Source: SLNP01 sp964446435
Lineage (GTDB): Bacteria > Bacteroidota > Bacteroidia > Bacteroidales > VadinHA17
Assembly (NCBI GenBank): GCA_964446435.1
Contig: CAYUOS010000099.1
Span: forward strand, 1-12,554
Direction: 5' to 3'
DNA: 12,554 nt
The position numbers and the translations under genes were made by a program. The notes beneath the pieces are model-generated. The model ran no database searches. It was given only the letters and a program-made list of their open reading frames with translations, and was not told where the DNA came from. Below are positions 1 through 7,802 of the stretch, piece after piece (positions within the stretch are counted from its first letter, which is position 1; every line of letters starts with the position of its first letter).

Positions 1-968
1 AGAATGTATTTGACAAGGTTAAAGGTTCATGTTCATTTCTTATACTTACCCCTGAAGGTATCATCGCTGTACGCGACAAGCTCGGACGCACCCCGGTGGT
101 AATAGGAAAGAAGGAGGGAGCCTGGGCTGTCGCCAACGAAACATCGGCTTTTCCGAACACGGGCTATGAAACAGAATATTTCGTCGGACCGGGTGAGGTA
201 GTGTTTCTTACACCTGACGGTTTCACAAGGCTCAGGCCTCCAAATGAAAAGATGCAGATATGCTCATTCCTGTGGGTCTATTACGGATATCCGCCCTCAT
301 ACTATGAGGGTATCAACGTTGAGGATTGCAGGGCGCGCTGCGGCGCAGCCATAGCACGCCGCGATACCGTTGAGGCCGACTTCGCCTGCGGAGTGCCTGA
401 CTCAGGGGTGGGGCACGCCGTCGGCTACAGTGAGGAAAAAGGCATACCATATAAGCGTGCCTATTCGAAGTACACTCCGACATGGCCACGAAGCTTTATG
501 CCCCAGCAACAGAAAGACCGTGAACTGGTCGCGAGAATGAAGCTGATACCCAACAAGGCCATAATCGAAGGAAAGAGAATCGTTTGCCTCGATGACAGCA
601 TCGTCAGGGGAACACAATTGCGGGACAACACCCGGGAACTTCGAATGGCAGGCGCTTCTGCAATTCACATGAGAATAGCCTGCCCGCCCCTTCTCTTCCC
701 ATGCAACTTCCTCAACTTTTCACAGTCGCGGTCAACTCTTGAACTGGCAGCACGAAGAGCCGTCTCTGAGCTGGGTGGCACCGAAGGGGATATTGCCAGG
801 TTCAGCGACCCTGATACTGCCGACTACGCAGCAATGGTTGAACGTATTGCAGGAAAACTTGAGATTGACACCCTTGTATATCAAAGACTTGACGACCTGG
901 TGGAGGCCATAGGGCTGCCCGGGGAGAGACTTTGCACCCATTGCTGGGACGGAACAGGCTATTTCTAA
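1..968 (+). CDS. PurF-like amidophosphoribosyltransferase, C-terminal part
   Basis: The 5' end lies outside the window; the frame is open from base 3, giving 321 visible codons. The visible part holds the end of the N-terminal glutaminase-type domain and the whole phosphoribosyltransferase domain. The PRPP-binding loop is clear (VCLDDSIVRGTQ), as are the VPDSG and GIPY motifs. Family members transfer the amide nitrogen of glutamine to PRPP, the first step of purine synthesis. Cysteines matching the four Fe-S ligands of the Bacillus type enzyme seem present: ICSF, FPCN and the C-terminal CTHC. Oddities: the usual NRYVGRTFI loop is replaced by a segment reading KYTPTWPRSFMPQ, and the region after FPCN lacks the usual FYGID. 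It is therefore probably the divergent Bacteroidota paralogue rather than the canonical PurF; whether it uses the same acceptor is not shown. nfo follows after 30 bases on the same strand, so they may be cotranscribed. Confidence 0.85.
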   Translation, partial: NVFDKVKGSCSFLILTPEGIIAVRDKLGRTPVVIGKKEGAWAVANETSAFPNTGYETEYFVGPGEVVFLTPDGFTRLRPPNEKMQICSFLWVYYGYPPSYYEGINVEDCRARCGAAIARRDTVEADFACGVPDSGVGHAVGYSEEKGIPYKRAYSKYTPTWPRSFMPQQQKDRELVARMKLIPNKAIIEGKRIVCLDDSIVRGTQLRDNTRELRMAGASAIHMRIACPPLLFPCNFLNFSQSRSTLELAARRAVSELGGTEGDIARFSDPDTADYAAMVERIAGKLEIDTLVYQRLDDLVEAIGLPGERLCTHCWDGTGYF

Positions 969-998
969 ACGGTATATAACAGAGTAAAACCTGATACA

Positions 999-1841
999 AT
1001 GAAGTACATTGGTCCACACGTAAGCGCACAGGGAGGGGTTGAAAATGCCCCTTTGAACGCACATGAACTGGGGGCAAGGGCCTTCGCCTTCTTTACCAAG
1101 AACCAGAGGCAATGGTTTTCGGCTCCTCTGTCGGCCTCATCAATAAAGCAATTCAGGGATAATTGTGAAAAATATGACTTCAGGCCGTTTCAGATACTCC
1201 CACATGACAGCTACCTTATCAACCTTGGCAATCCTGACCCCGATGCACTTAAGAAATCAAGGTCATCATTCATTGATGAGATGAACCGCTGTCACCAGCT
1301 CGGCCTCGACCGCCTCAATTTCCACCCGGGAAGCCACCTCAACAAGGTGTCGGAAGAGGAATGCCTTAAGATAATTGCCGAATCGGTAAATATTGCCCTC
1401 GACAAAACCACAGGCGTAATCGCAGTTATTGAGAATACCGCCGGCCAGGGCACAAATCTTGGCTATCGCTTTGAACACCTCAGGTTCATAATCGACCTGG
1501 TTGAGGACAAGGAAAGGGTAGGGGTATGCCTCGACACCTGCCATTCCTACACTGCAGGCTATGACCTCAAGACCGAAGAGGGTTTCAAAAAGACATTCTC
1601 GCATTTTGATGAGGTTGTGGGGTTCAGGTACCTGAAGGGGATGCATATTAATGATTCGAAGAAGGATTTTGGAACCCGGGTCGACAGACATGACAATATC
1701 GGCGAGGGCTTCCTGGGAATCGACATCTTCAGAAGGATAGTAAACGATGACAGGTTCGACAATATGCCCCTGATTCTCGAAACCCCCGATGAAACAAAGT
1801 GGGCTGAGGAGATAAGGCAGTTATACGCTATGATGTCCTGA
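999..1841 (+). CDS. nfo: Endonuclease IV (AP endonuclease)
   Basis: A 280-residue protein of normal family length. It cuts DNA 5' to abasic sites during base excision repair in the cytoplasm, using three zinc ions. All nine metal ligands known from the E. coli enzyme are found at the same residue numbers: H69, H109, E145, D179, H182, H216, D229, H231 and E261. They sit in the family motifs NFHPGSH, IENTAGQG, LDTCH, HINDSK, DRHDNIG and LETP. The start MKYIGPHVSAQGG matches the family N-terminus. The gene begins 30 bases after the PurF-like gene, so it may share its transcript. It ends 14 bases from the convergent phospholipase gene. Confidence 0.97.
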   Translation: MKYIGPHVSAQGGVENAPLNAHELGARAFAFFTKNQRQWFSAPLSASSIKQFRDNCEKYDFRPFQILPHDSYLINLGNPDPDALKKSRSSFIDEMNRCHQLGLDRLNFHPGSHLNKVSEEECLKIIAESVNIALDKTTGVIAVIENTAGQGTNLGYRFEHLRFIIDLVEDKERVGVCLDTCHSYTAGYDLKTEEGFKKTFSHFDEVVGFRYLKGMHINDSKKDFGTRVDRHDNIGEGFLGIDIFRRIVNDDRFDNMPLILETPDETKWAEEIRQLYAMMS

Positions 1842-1855
1842 TACCCACTGCTCCC

Positions 1856-2653
1856 TCAGATCAGTTTCATTTCGTGGTTTCTGCGGTATGCCGCAATCTT
1901 CTCCTTTGTAGCCCTGTAGCCTATCCTGAATATCTCTTCTGCTTTTGGCTGATCGAAGGCGTTGTACCTGCTGAGTTCAATCGGATTAATAAACAGGCTG
2001 AGCTTTCTCTGTTTTGCGGCAAGATCCTTTGTGACACTGAGATGAAAGGCCCGCTCTGCAATTGCTGTCAGTGAGCTGAAGTTGTTTCTCTCTCCCAGCG
2101 CATTTACATATGAACCTATCAGCATCCTGCATCTCTTTTCTATAGGCGCCACAGGCAGGTTGTCCATTACCCCGCCGTCTACATATTGATTGCCATTGAT
2201 TTCAACCGGCCTGAATACCACAGGGATGCTTGCCGAGGCAATTACTGCCCTCAGCAACTCGCCGCTTTCAAAATACTCAACCCTTGCCTGATTGAGATTG
2301 GTGGCACTGACAACCAGGGGCAACTTAAGCTCCTCAAATCTTGTTGCCCTTAACACCTCTTTCAGCAGCCTTATCATTCCGGTCATCTTCAAAAGTCCAT
2401 CCCTTGGCATAGTAAGCTTCAGGAAATCAAGCCTGCTGTTCTTTCCAAGGATGGCAAGTATCTCATCGGGTGAGTACCCGTCTGCATATAGTGCCCCGGC
2501 TATGGCACCCGCACTGGTGCCTGATATGATATCAGGATAAATACCCTCTTCATTCAATGCCTTCAGCACACCAAGATGAGCGTAGCCCCTTGCTGCACCT
2601 CCACTCAGCACCAGGCCGGTGGCCATTCTGTCGGGTTTGCTTTCGGAAGTCAT
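1856..2653 (-). CDS. Patatin-like phospholipase (RssA/NTE-type)
   Basis: A 265-residue single-domain patatin-like protein. Visible motifs are the glycine-rich oxyanion loop (LSGGAARGYAHLG, residues 16-28), the nucleophile elbow GTSAG with Ser47, and the second catalytic residue in the DGG motif at Asp159. Together they form the Ser-Asp dyad of patatins, which hydrolyse acyl esters of lipids. The small size and lack of a signal peptide or barrel domain resemble the cytoplasmic RssA/YchK group rather than secreted FplA/PlpD types. The physiological substrate is not predictable. An in-frame Met10 is an alternative start. It is convergent with nfo, and no operon partner is seen. Confidence 0.9.
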   Translation of the reverse strand: MTSESKPDRMATGLVLSGGAARGYAHLGVLKALNEEGIYPDIISGTSAGAIAGALYADGYSPDEILAILGKNSRLDFLKLTMPRDGLLKMTGMIRLLKEVLRATRFEELKLPLVVSATNLNQARVEYFESGELLRAVIASASIPVVFRPVEINGNQYVDGGVMDNLPVAPIEKRCRMLIGSYVNALGERNNFSSLTAIAERAFHLSVTKDLAAKQRKLSLFINPIELSRYNAFDQPKAEEIFRIGYRATKEKIAAYRRNHEMKLI

Positions 2654-2853
2654 AAGTGTGATATGAGTTGGCCTATAAAGTTAGGGAAATTATGAGTGAC
2701 AAGAGTGAACTTAAGTGGCTAAAGCGAACCGGGCAGTTCAGATTTCATAATTATCACAGATTGATTGTGTATGTGAGTTTAAGGAGACAGAGATGGAAAG
2801 CATGGGGAATGGTAAAGTTTCCTAAATTTACGCCATACAGAAAAACCACATAT

Positions 2854-3144
2854 ATGCAATTTGTAGTAATAGCCTATGACGGCACCGACAAGGAGGCCAA
2901 TGAGCGCAGAATGAAGGCCAGACCGATGCACCTCGAAGCGATGGAAGAGCTGCGCAGAAATGGAAATTTTCATTATGGCGGGGCAATACTTGACGACAAC
3001 GAACAGATGGTCGGCTCTGTGGTTGTCTGTGAGTTTCCCGGATGGGACGAAATGGAGGCCTGGCTCGAGAATGACCCTTATGTGACAGGCGGCGTATGGC
3101 AGAAGATTGAGGTAAAGCCCTTCAGGCTGGCAAAATTCCAGTGA
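2854..3144 (+). CDS. YciI-family protein
   Basis: A 96-residue protein beginning MQFVVIAYDG, matching the compact ferredoxin-like fold of the YciI family. The conserved histidine in RPMHLEAM (His26) and acidic residues in the following GGAILDDN stretch correspond to the putative active-site His/Asp of the family. YciI proteins are small, dimeric and mostly of unknown activity; some are linked to dehalogenation or breakdown of small phenolic compounds. The reading frame runs further upstream to 2668, but the added residues are basic, not family-like, and would need a TTG start, so ATG at 2854 is chosen. ATG at 2692 or 2806 cannot be excluded. There is no recognisable ribosome-binding site, as is usual in this phylum. 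It is convergent with pdxH, 37 bases away. Confidence 0.8.
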   Translation: MQFVVIAYDGTDKEANERRMKARPMHLEAMEELRRNGNFHYGGAILDDNEQMVGSVVVCEFPGWDEMEAWLENDPYVTGGVWQKIEVKPFRLAKFQ

Positions 3145-3181
3145 TCAGCAGACAATATTTTGGTCTTTTTCTTTTAAGGGC

Positions 3182-3772
3182 CTACGGGGCAATAATAGAT
3201 GCACGCCAGCCGTCAGAGGTTTTTTCGAAGACCTGGCGGTTGTGAAGCCTGTGTTCACCCTCCTGCCAGAATTCATATCTTTCGGCCGTGAGCCTGTAGC
3301 CACCCCAGTGCCTTGGCTTTGGAATCTCATCACCGAATTTCTCCGTGAACCTCTCCATTCTCTGCAAAATGGTAGTCATTGAGTCGATTTCACTGCTTTG
3401 ATTCGAAGCCCATGCACCCAGCTTACTCATCCTGGGCCTTGTTGCAAAATAGGCCTCCGACTCTTTCTGAGCTATTTTAACAACCCTGCCCTCGATGCGT
3501 ATCTGCTTCTGCAGATGTGGCCACCAGAAGAGCAAAGCCGCCCTGGAATTCGATTTAAGTTGTAATGATTTGGTACTGTTGTAGTTGGTGTAGAAAACAA
3601 AGTCATCATCCTTGAATTCCTTCAGCAACACCACCCTGGCCGAAGTACGTCCGTCAGCAGACGAGGTTGCCAGCACCATCGCTGCCGGATCACCAAAAAC
3701 AGACAGATTGCCCTTTACAAACGCAACATTCTCCTTATACCACTCCTTGAAAATCTTTGATGCCTCCTTCAT
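3182..3772 (-). CDS. pdxH: Pyridoxamine 5'-phosphate oxidase
   Basis: A 196-residue FMN-dependent oxidase that converts pyridoxine or pyridoxamine 5'-phosphate to pyridoxal 5'-phosphate, using oxygen. Family signatures are continuous: RVVLLK (46-51), FYTNYNS-K (60-68), KQIRIEG (89-95), GAWASNQSS (119-127), HWGGYRL (155-161) and the C-terminal EFWQ...RLHNR...W...IIAP with the substrate-binding Arg175/His177 pair. The protein is somewhat shorter than many homologues (about 210-220) because the N-terminal leader is short. No other start exists before an in-frame stop at about 3806-3808, so ATG at 3772 is the only reasonable one. It lies downstream of the ROK kinase on the same strand, separated by a 190-base gap filled with the tandem repeat array. 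Neither a promoter nor a ribosome-binding site is clear in that gap. Confidence 0.96.
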   Translation of the reverse strand: MKEASKIFKEWYKENVAFVKGNLSVFGDPAAMVLATSSADGRTSARVVLLKEFKDDDFVFYTNYNSTKSLQLKSNSRAALLFWWPHLQKQIRIEGRVVKIAQKESEAYFATRPRMSKLGAWASNQSSEIDSMTTILQRMERFTEKFGDEIPKPRHWGGYRLTAERYEFWQEGEHRLHNRQVFEKTSDGWRASIIAP

Positions 3773-3808
3773 AGTATTATTACGCTCAACAATTAAACCT
3801 AAAACCTA

Positions 3809-3971
3809 TACGCCTCTACGCCCTTTACGCCTTTTACGCCTTTACGCCTTTTACGCCTTTTACGCCTTTTACGCCTTTTACGCCTTTACGCCCTTTACGC
3901 CTCTACGCCCTCTACGCCTTTTACGCCTCTACGCCCTTTACGCCTCTACGCCCTCTACGCCTTTACGCCCC
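3809..3971. repeat. Tandem array of 19 TACGCC units, 8/9-base period
   Basis: Nineteen consecutive copies of a unit that starts TACGCC and ends in two or three pyrimidines. Five variants occur: TACGCCTC, TACGCCTT (8 bases) and TACGCCTTT, TACGCCCTT, TACGCCCTC (9 bases). Units 10-13 (3887-3921) and 15-18 (3930-3963) have the same order of variants, so there is also a 43-base higher-order duplication. The last units run into the ROK kinase gene and supply its stop codon (3963-3965). On the minus strand the array reads as AAGGCGTA repeats and would lie in the leader of pdxH if transcribed with the kinase. There are no unique spacers, so it is not a CRISPR array. Confidence 0.95.
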
Positions 3972-4940
3972 CCCTTCTATCGCCAGCGCCGCCGCGCCCA
4001 GAATAGCCGCGTCAGACTCCGGTAAAGAGGTGCTGATTATCCTGAAGCTACCCCGGAATGCATGCATCACCATTTTATCTATATGCCTTTCCAGTGGCGC
4101 TGTAAGCAATTCACCGGCCCCGGCAAGACCGCCGGCAAGCACAATAGCCTCCGGACTGGTAAACAGTACGGCATCTGCTATCGCCCAGGCCAGCATCTGA
4201 GCGGTAAGGTCAAACGCCTCGATAGCCAGCCTGTCGCCTTCGCGTGCATGTATGGCAATAAGACGTGCGCTGAGCTCTTCACTCCCTGCCTGCCTGAGGC
4301 TGCTTTTTCGGTCTGTCTCCTCGAGCAGGGCCCTTGCTGTTCTGACAATTCCGGTTGCAGAGGCATATGCCTCAAGGCACCCCCTTCTTCCGCAGCCACA
4401 TGGCCTTCCATCCCTGACCATTATCAGGTGACCCATCTCACCGGCCAGTCCCGTATGTCCATAAACTACCTTTCCGTCAACGACGATACCGCTTCCCACG
4501 CCGGTGCCGAGAGTAAGCATTATAAAGTGTTTAAGACCTCTGGCCGACCCGAATATCATCTCCCCAACCGCAGCGGCATTCGCGTCGTTTGTAACAGTTA
4601 CCGGAACCCCAAGGGCCGTCTCCATGTCGCTCTTGAGGTGCAGCACCCCCTTCCAGACAAGGTTGGCAGCATCTTTTATCTCACCGGTGTAGTAGTTTGC
4701 ATTGGGCGCACCGATGCCTACCCCCTGCAGTATAACACCGGCTTCTGAAGTCATTTTGCTGATTTCAGAGGCCATTCTGTCTGTAAACTCGTTGAAGGTG
4801 GCAAAGGAAGCCGTTTTGAAAGACATCCGACCCGCTATCGCTCCGGAATGGCTGACCAGTCCGCACACGGTGTTGGTTCCCCCGATATCGACTCCTGCCA
4901 CAAATTTCTCATGCTGCATATTCATCGTGTTTAAAGTCAT
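3963..4940 (-). CDS. ROK-family sugar kinase (glucokinase-like)
   Basis: A 325-residue ROK protein. The ATP-binding DIGGT motif is at residues 18-22, the catalytic Asp lies in NDANAA (Asp119), and the second phosphate motif reads TLGTGVGSG (143-151). The ROK signature follows: GEMGH with Glu168 and zinc ligand His171, then the CGCGRRGC cluster with zinc ligands Cys181, Cys183 and Cys188. No helix-turn-helix precedes it, so it is a kinase and not a ROK repressor. Glucose is the usual substrate of such enzymes in this phylum, but N-acetylated sugars are possible. The start is uncertain among Met1, Met6 and Met8. It starts 38 bases after the Ig-like lipoprotein gene, suggesting cotranscription. 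Its stop codon and last alanine codon lie in the tandem repeat array. Confidence 0.93.
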   Translation of the reverse strand: MTLNTMNMQHEKFVAGVDIGGTNTVCGLVSHSGAIAGRMSFKTASFATFNEFTDRMASEISKMTSEAGVILQGVGIGAPNANYYTGEIKDAANLVWKGVLHLKSDMETALGVPVTVTNDANAAAVGEMIFGSARGLKHFIMLTLGTGVGSGIVVDGKVVYGHTGLAGEMGHLIMVRDGRPCGCGRRGCLEAYASATGIVRTARALLEETDRKSSLRQAGSEELSARLIAIHAREGDRLAIEAFDLTAQMLAWAIADAVLFTSPEAIVLAGGLAGAGELLTAPLERHIDKMVMHAFRGSFRIISTSLPESDAAILGAAALAIEGGA

Positions 4941-4978
4941 ACCTCTTTAAGCAGGGAGGGTTTGTCCATGGCTGTTAT

Positions 4979-6811
4979 TTATCGTCGCTGAGGCGGTTTG
5001 GCCCTCAGTCTTTCATCCTTTACATTTTTAACCGAAATATCCCAGTCCTGCGACACATCCCAGTTGCTCTTAATGTCGAGCTCGTCGGGATAATAAGAAA
5101 CCTTTTCCGGTTGCAGGTGCTGCGCGAAATTACCTGGTGTCCATGCACCATTTCCATCGGTGTCGTATATCACCTTCAACCTGTAATTGCCGTTTTCCAC
5201 GAACCTGAACACCGCCCTGCCGGGTGATTCAACCCTCTGCTCCATAACAATAGTTTCGCGTGTATCAAGCAGTTGCACCACCACGGTCCCCTCGTAACCC
5301 GTCAGGTTTGCAGTAAAGGTTCCATACGACTCCATCGTCCGTACCCTGAAACTTAACAGTGTGGTATCATTGGTCTCGCCATAGATCGACACCAGCGCGC
5401 CGGGCAGTAACTGCAGAACATACTCAGCGCCCTCTTCGAGTTTCTGTTCTATCACGATTTTCCGGGGAACCAGGGGGTCGAACAAGGGTGTGTGCGGCAG
5501 AAGCAGTCCTGTTGTATCACCGGGCCGCGAGATGGTCATCAGGCTGAAATCAGCAACTTCCAGCGGGGCGTTGGGGATTAAGATGATATCCCTGCCCGGA
5601 GGAATGCCGGCCCTTGCGGCGTTCGACACTATCTGAAGCGCCCTGGCAGGTGGGGCTCCACCTCGCGGGGTTCTGGGCTGAATGAACCTCATCGGAATGG
5701 TGTCGGTCTTGCTGATTAAACCACTGTCGGGATGGCTGAAGGGATAGGTTATTACTGTTTCGATTATCTGCGAATTATATACCGCGCTGTCTGTAAGCCA
5801 TATCCTGAGGGTATCCCTTGCCCTGCTCCACTCAGTGAAGTAATCTTCTTTGGTAAGACCTGTAGCCTCGAACCTGAAATCAAGGGTGTCGGGTGGCAGC
5901 GACAGAAAGTATTCCAGCTGCCTTGCTTCCCTCCTTGCTGTTGATGCAAGGAAATACCTCTCCTGTTTTGCCTTGAATGCATACAGAACGTGCTGAGGCT
6001 CGTGCTTGCTTGTGGGCGGCTTAAGCAGGGTGTCGTGTTCATGCAGGTCTGTTTCATCCTCGTGAATGTGAATTTGATGATCGTGCACCAGCGTGTCGGC
6101 ATCGAACGGAAGATTCGTTTCCACAGTCACGCGCACCGTGTCTGCCATAAATGCAAACCTCTCATCTGCAGGTTCATACTTTCTGTTGTTATTCATATCC
6201 TCGAGGGCATAAATCCTGTAGGTTCCCGCACGAAGATTATTGACCCTGAAATAACCGTTTTGATCGGTCATTGAAATATAGTCGGGGATAACCGTTTTTG
6301 GGGCCGTGTCGGAAAGGTTCGAGTGCAGCATTATCATCATGCGCGGCGGAACCTCGAGGTTAAATGCATCATAGACCCTGCCGTCGAGCATCAGCGAGTC
6401 GATAAAGTCGCCCGTCGAAAACACAAACTGAAAGTTTTCAAGTATGTTGCCCTCGTTCAGATCCCTGATGGCATCCTGAAAATAAAGGGTATAGGTCGTG
6501 CTGTCGCGTAGCTTCTCGTCAATCGATATTACGATGCTTTTACCTCTGATTGATATATCCGGACGTTTTTCGACAGGGGGAGAAATCATGAACTTCTCCT
6601 GTATCTTATCGAGTACTACAAACTCGTTGAAGGTAATGGTTATAGACTTTGACGTAAAATTTGTTGTTCCGTTCAGGGGAACAGACCTTACCACTTCAGG
6701 AGGGGTGGTGTCTCGTGGTCCTCCCGAAGGAGAGCCCTGCTTGGCACAGGCGCCGGCGGCCATGATTATTATCACTGCCAGGTGGTTTCCGTATGTTGAA
6801 AGTCTCCTCAT
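4979..6811 (-). CDS. Ig-like domain lipoprotein with His-rich linker
   Basis: A 610-residue envelope lipoprotein of a family common in Bacteroidota. A short signal peptide ends in AGAC with the lipid-bearing Cys22, followed by a flexible SPSGGPRDTTPP stretch. Residues 37-135 resemble a bacterial Ig-like (Big_5/SbsA-like) domain. Residues 175-225 look like a small prealbumin-type beta domain ending in an Asp/Asn-rich loop (MNNNRKYEP). A linker at 243-274 holds eight histidines among acidic residues. The C-terminus (540-595) repeats the beta-domain plus DTDGNGAW loop pattern, possibly binding calcium. The molecular function is unknown; the lack of an acidic run right after Cys22 leaves surface exposure open. 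A TAnnTTTG element upstream suggests its own promoter, and the ROK kinase follows closely. Confidence 0.85.
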   Translation of the reverse strand: MRRLSTYGNHLAVIIIMAAGACAKQGSPSGGPRDTTPPEVVRSVPLNGTTNFTSKSITITFNEFVVLDKIQEKFMISPPVEKRPDISIRGKSIVISIDEKLRDSTTYTLYFQDAIRDLNEGNILENFQFVFSTGDFIDSLMLDGRVYDAFNLEVPPRMMIMLHSNLSDTAPKTVIPDYISMTDQNGYFRVNNLRAGTYRIYALEDMNNNRKYEPADERFAFMADTVRVTVETNLPFDADTLVHDHQIHIHEDETDLHEHDTLLKPPTSKHEPQHVLYAFKAKQERYFLASTARREARQLEYFLSLPPDTLDFRFEATGLTKEDYFTEWSRARDTLRIWLTDSAVYNSQIIETVITYPFSHPDSGLISKTDTIPMRFIQPRTPRGGAPPARALQIVSNAARAGIPPGRDIILIPNAPLEVADFSLMTISRPGDTTGLLLPHTPLFDPLVPRKIVIEQKLEEGAEYVLQLLPGALVSIYGETNDTTLLSFRVRTMESYGTFTANLTGYEGTVVVQLLDTRETIVMEQRVESPGRAVFRFVENGNYRLKVIYDTDGNGAWTPGNFAQHLQPEKVSYYPDELDIKSNWDVSQDWDISVKNVKDERLRAKPPQRR

Positions 6812-6836
6812 CTGTTGCCCTGCAGGCTGAAAGGTA

Positions 6837-6844
6837 CAAACTTA
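6837..6844 (-). promoter_or_regulatory. Putative -7 element for the Ig-like lipoprotein gene
   Basis: Read on the minus strand this is TAAGTTTG, an exact match to the Bacteroidota TAnnTTTG element, 25 bases before the ATG at 6811. No clear TTTG -33 element lies 19-21 bases further upstream. Confidence 0.4.
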
Positions 6845-6915
6845 CATCTAATTTTTTTTTAATCCACGTCCGGTCATCGCACTGTCAGAAATACTCTGTT
6901 TTAATACATATTTCA

Positions 6916-6923
6916 TACCTTTG
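6916..6923 (+). promoter_or_regulatory. Putative -7 element for lgt
   Basis: TACCTTTG matches TAnnTTTG exactly and ends 22 bases before the lgt ATG at 6946, leaving a short leader. The -33 side is weak (TCTG at 6895-6898, spacer 17). It is divergent from the lipoprotein promoter in the same 134-base gap. Confidence 0.4.
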
Positions 6924-6945
6924 GCTGTTGCAAATATTAAAAGGT

Positions 6946-7746
6946 ATGATATTTCAGATAATTCCGTGGGACGTCGACCCGGTTATTCTACGGCTCGGAC
7001 CCCTGGCAATCAGATGGTACGGCGTTCTGTTCGCATCAGGATTCCTCTTTGGTTACATCATAATGAGGAAGATGTTCAGGAATGAGGGAATAAGCGATGA
7101 GGTTCTCGATCGGCTTACAATCTATATGGCTGTAGGAACCATCGTTGGCGCGCGGCTCGGACACTGTCTGTTCTACGAGCCGGCATATTACCTCAGCAAC
7201 CCGTTGGAAATACTCTATATCTGGCATGGCGGACTGGCAAGTCACGGCGCCGCAATCGGTATCCTGATCGCTCTCAGGATGTTTGTGAAGAAGGAGAAAA
7301 AAACAATGCTGTGGGTACTCGACCGTGTTGTGATTGTTGTCGCCCTTGCAGGCGCACTGATACGCCTTGGCAACCTGATGAACTCTGAAATATATGGTGT
7401 TGAAACCACCCTGCCCTGGGGATTTGTCTTTCTTCGCAACGGCGAGAATTCTCCGAAGCACCCCACGCAGATATACGAAGCCCTTGCCTACCTGGCAACT
7501 TTTGTGTTGCTGCTACGCATCTACTGGAGCAGGAGAGGAAAGATTATCACAGGCGTGAACTTCGGCATATTCCTTATTCTGGTGTTTGCCTCAAGGTTCT
7601 TCATAGAATTTGTCAAGGAAGACCAGGTGGGCTTTGAGGCTGCAATGAAGCTTAACATGGGTCAGTGGCTAAGCATACCGTTTGTTCTGGGAGGGCTGCT
7701 GATACTGATCTACAGTTTTCGTCAAAAACCCCTGTCAAAGACATAA
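6946..7746 (+). CDS. lgt: Prolipoprotein diacylglyceryl transferase
   Basis: A 266-residue inner-membrane protein with about seven hydrophobic segments. It transfers diacylglycerol from phosphatidylglycerol to the lipobox cysteine of prolipoproteins, the first step of lipoprotein maturation. Family residues are present: RWYG (Tyr25), HGGLASHG (His94, His100, the latter like E. coli His103), the signature RLGNLMNSEIYG with Arg140, Asn143 and Glu148, then HPTQIYE, and SRFFIEF with Arg217. The open frame extends upstream to 6793, but those extra residues overlap the divergent lipoprotein gene and are not family-like, so ATG at 6946 (MIFQIIPW) is chosen. It is divergent from a lipoprotein gene, a fitting but probably incidental neighbour. 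Confidence 0.95.
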   Translation: MIFQIIPWDVDPVILRLGPLAIRWYGVLFASGFLFGYIIMRKMFRNEGISDEVLDRLTIYMAVGTIVGARLGHCLFYEPAYYLSNPLEILYIWHGGLASHGAAIGILIALRMFVKKEKKTMLWVLDRVVIVVALAGALIRLGNLMNSEIYGVETTLPWGFVFLRNGENSPKHPTQIYEALAYLATFVLLLRIYWSRRGKIITGVNFGIFLILVFASRFFIEFVKEDQVGFEAAMKLNMGQWLSIPFVLGGLLILIYSFRQKPLSKT

Positions 7747-7802
7747 ACCAATCTCTTTCACATCTGATATCTCTTTTGCCCTCAGCCCTCCGCTCTGAGC
7801 CC

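Noticed and set aside
732..1112. Minus-strand open frame antisense to the PurF-like gene and nfo
   Set aside because: Both plus-strand genes are well supported over the same bases; the antisense product shows no motif or start context.
2668..2853. N-terminal extension of the YciI-family protein
   Set aside because: It needs a TTG start, is unlike the family, and the compact domain starts exactly at ATG 2854.
3809..3971. Possible CRISPR array
   Set aside because: Units are only 8-9 bases, directly adjacent with no spacers, and no cas genes are present.
3612..4025. A plus-strand open frame of 137 codons across the pdxH start and the repeat array
   Set aside because: Most of it is repeat translation (LRPLRLLRLYAFYAF-like) and antisense of pdxH; it has no family features.
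6793..6945. N-terminal extension of lgt
   Set aside because: It overlaps the divergent lipoprotein gene and its promoter, and the family N-terminus begins at 6946.
7780..7802. CTCAG/CTGAG inverted repeat between the convergent lgt and TetR genes
   Set aside because: A five-pair stem with a nine-base loop and no T-run is below what I would call a terminator.
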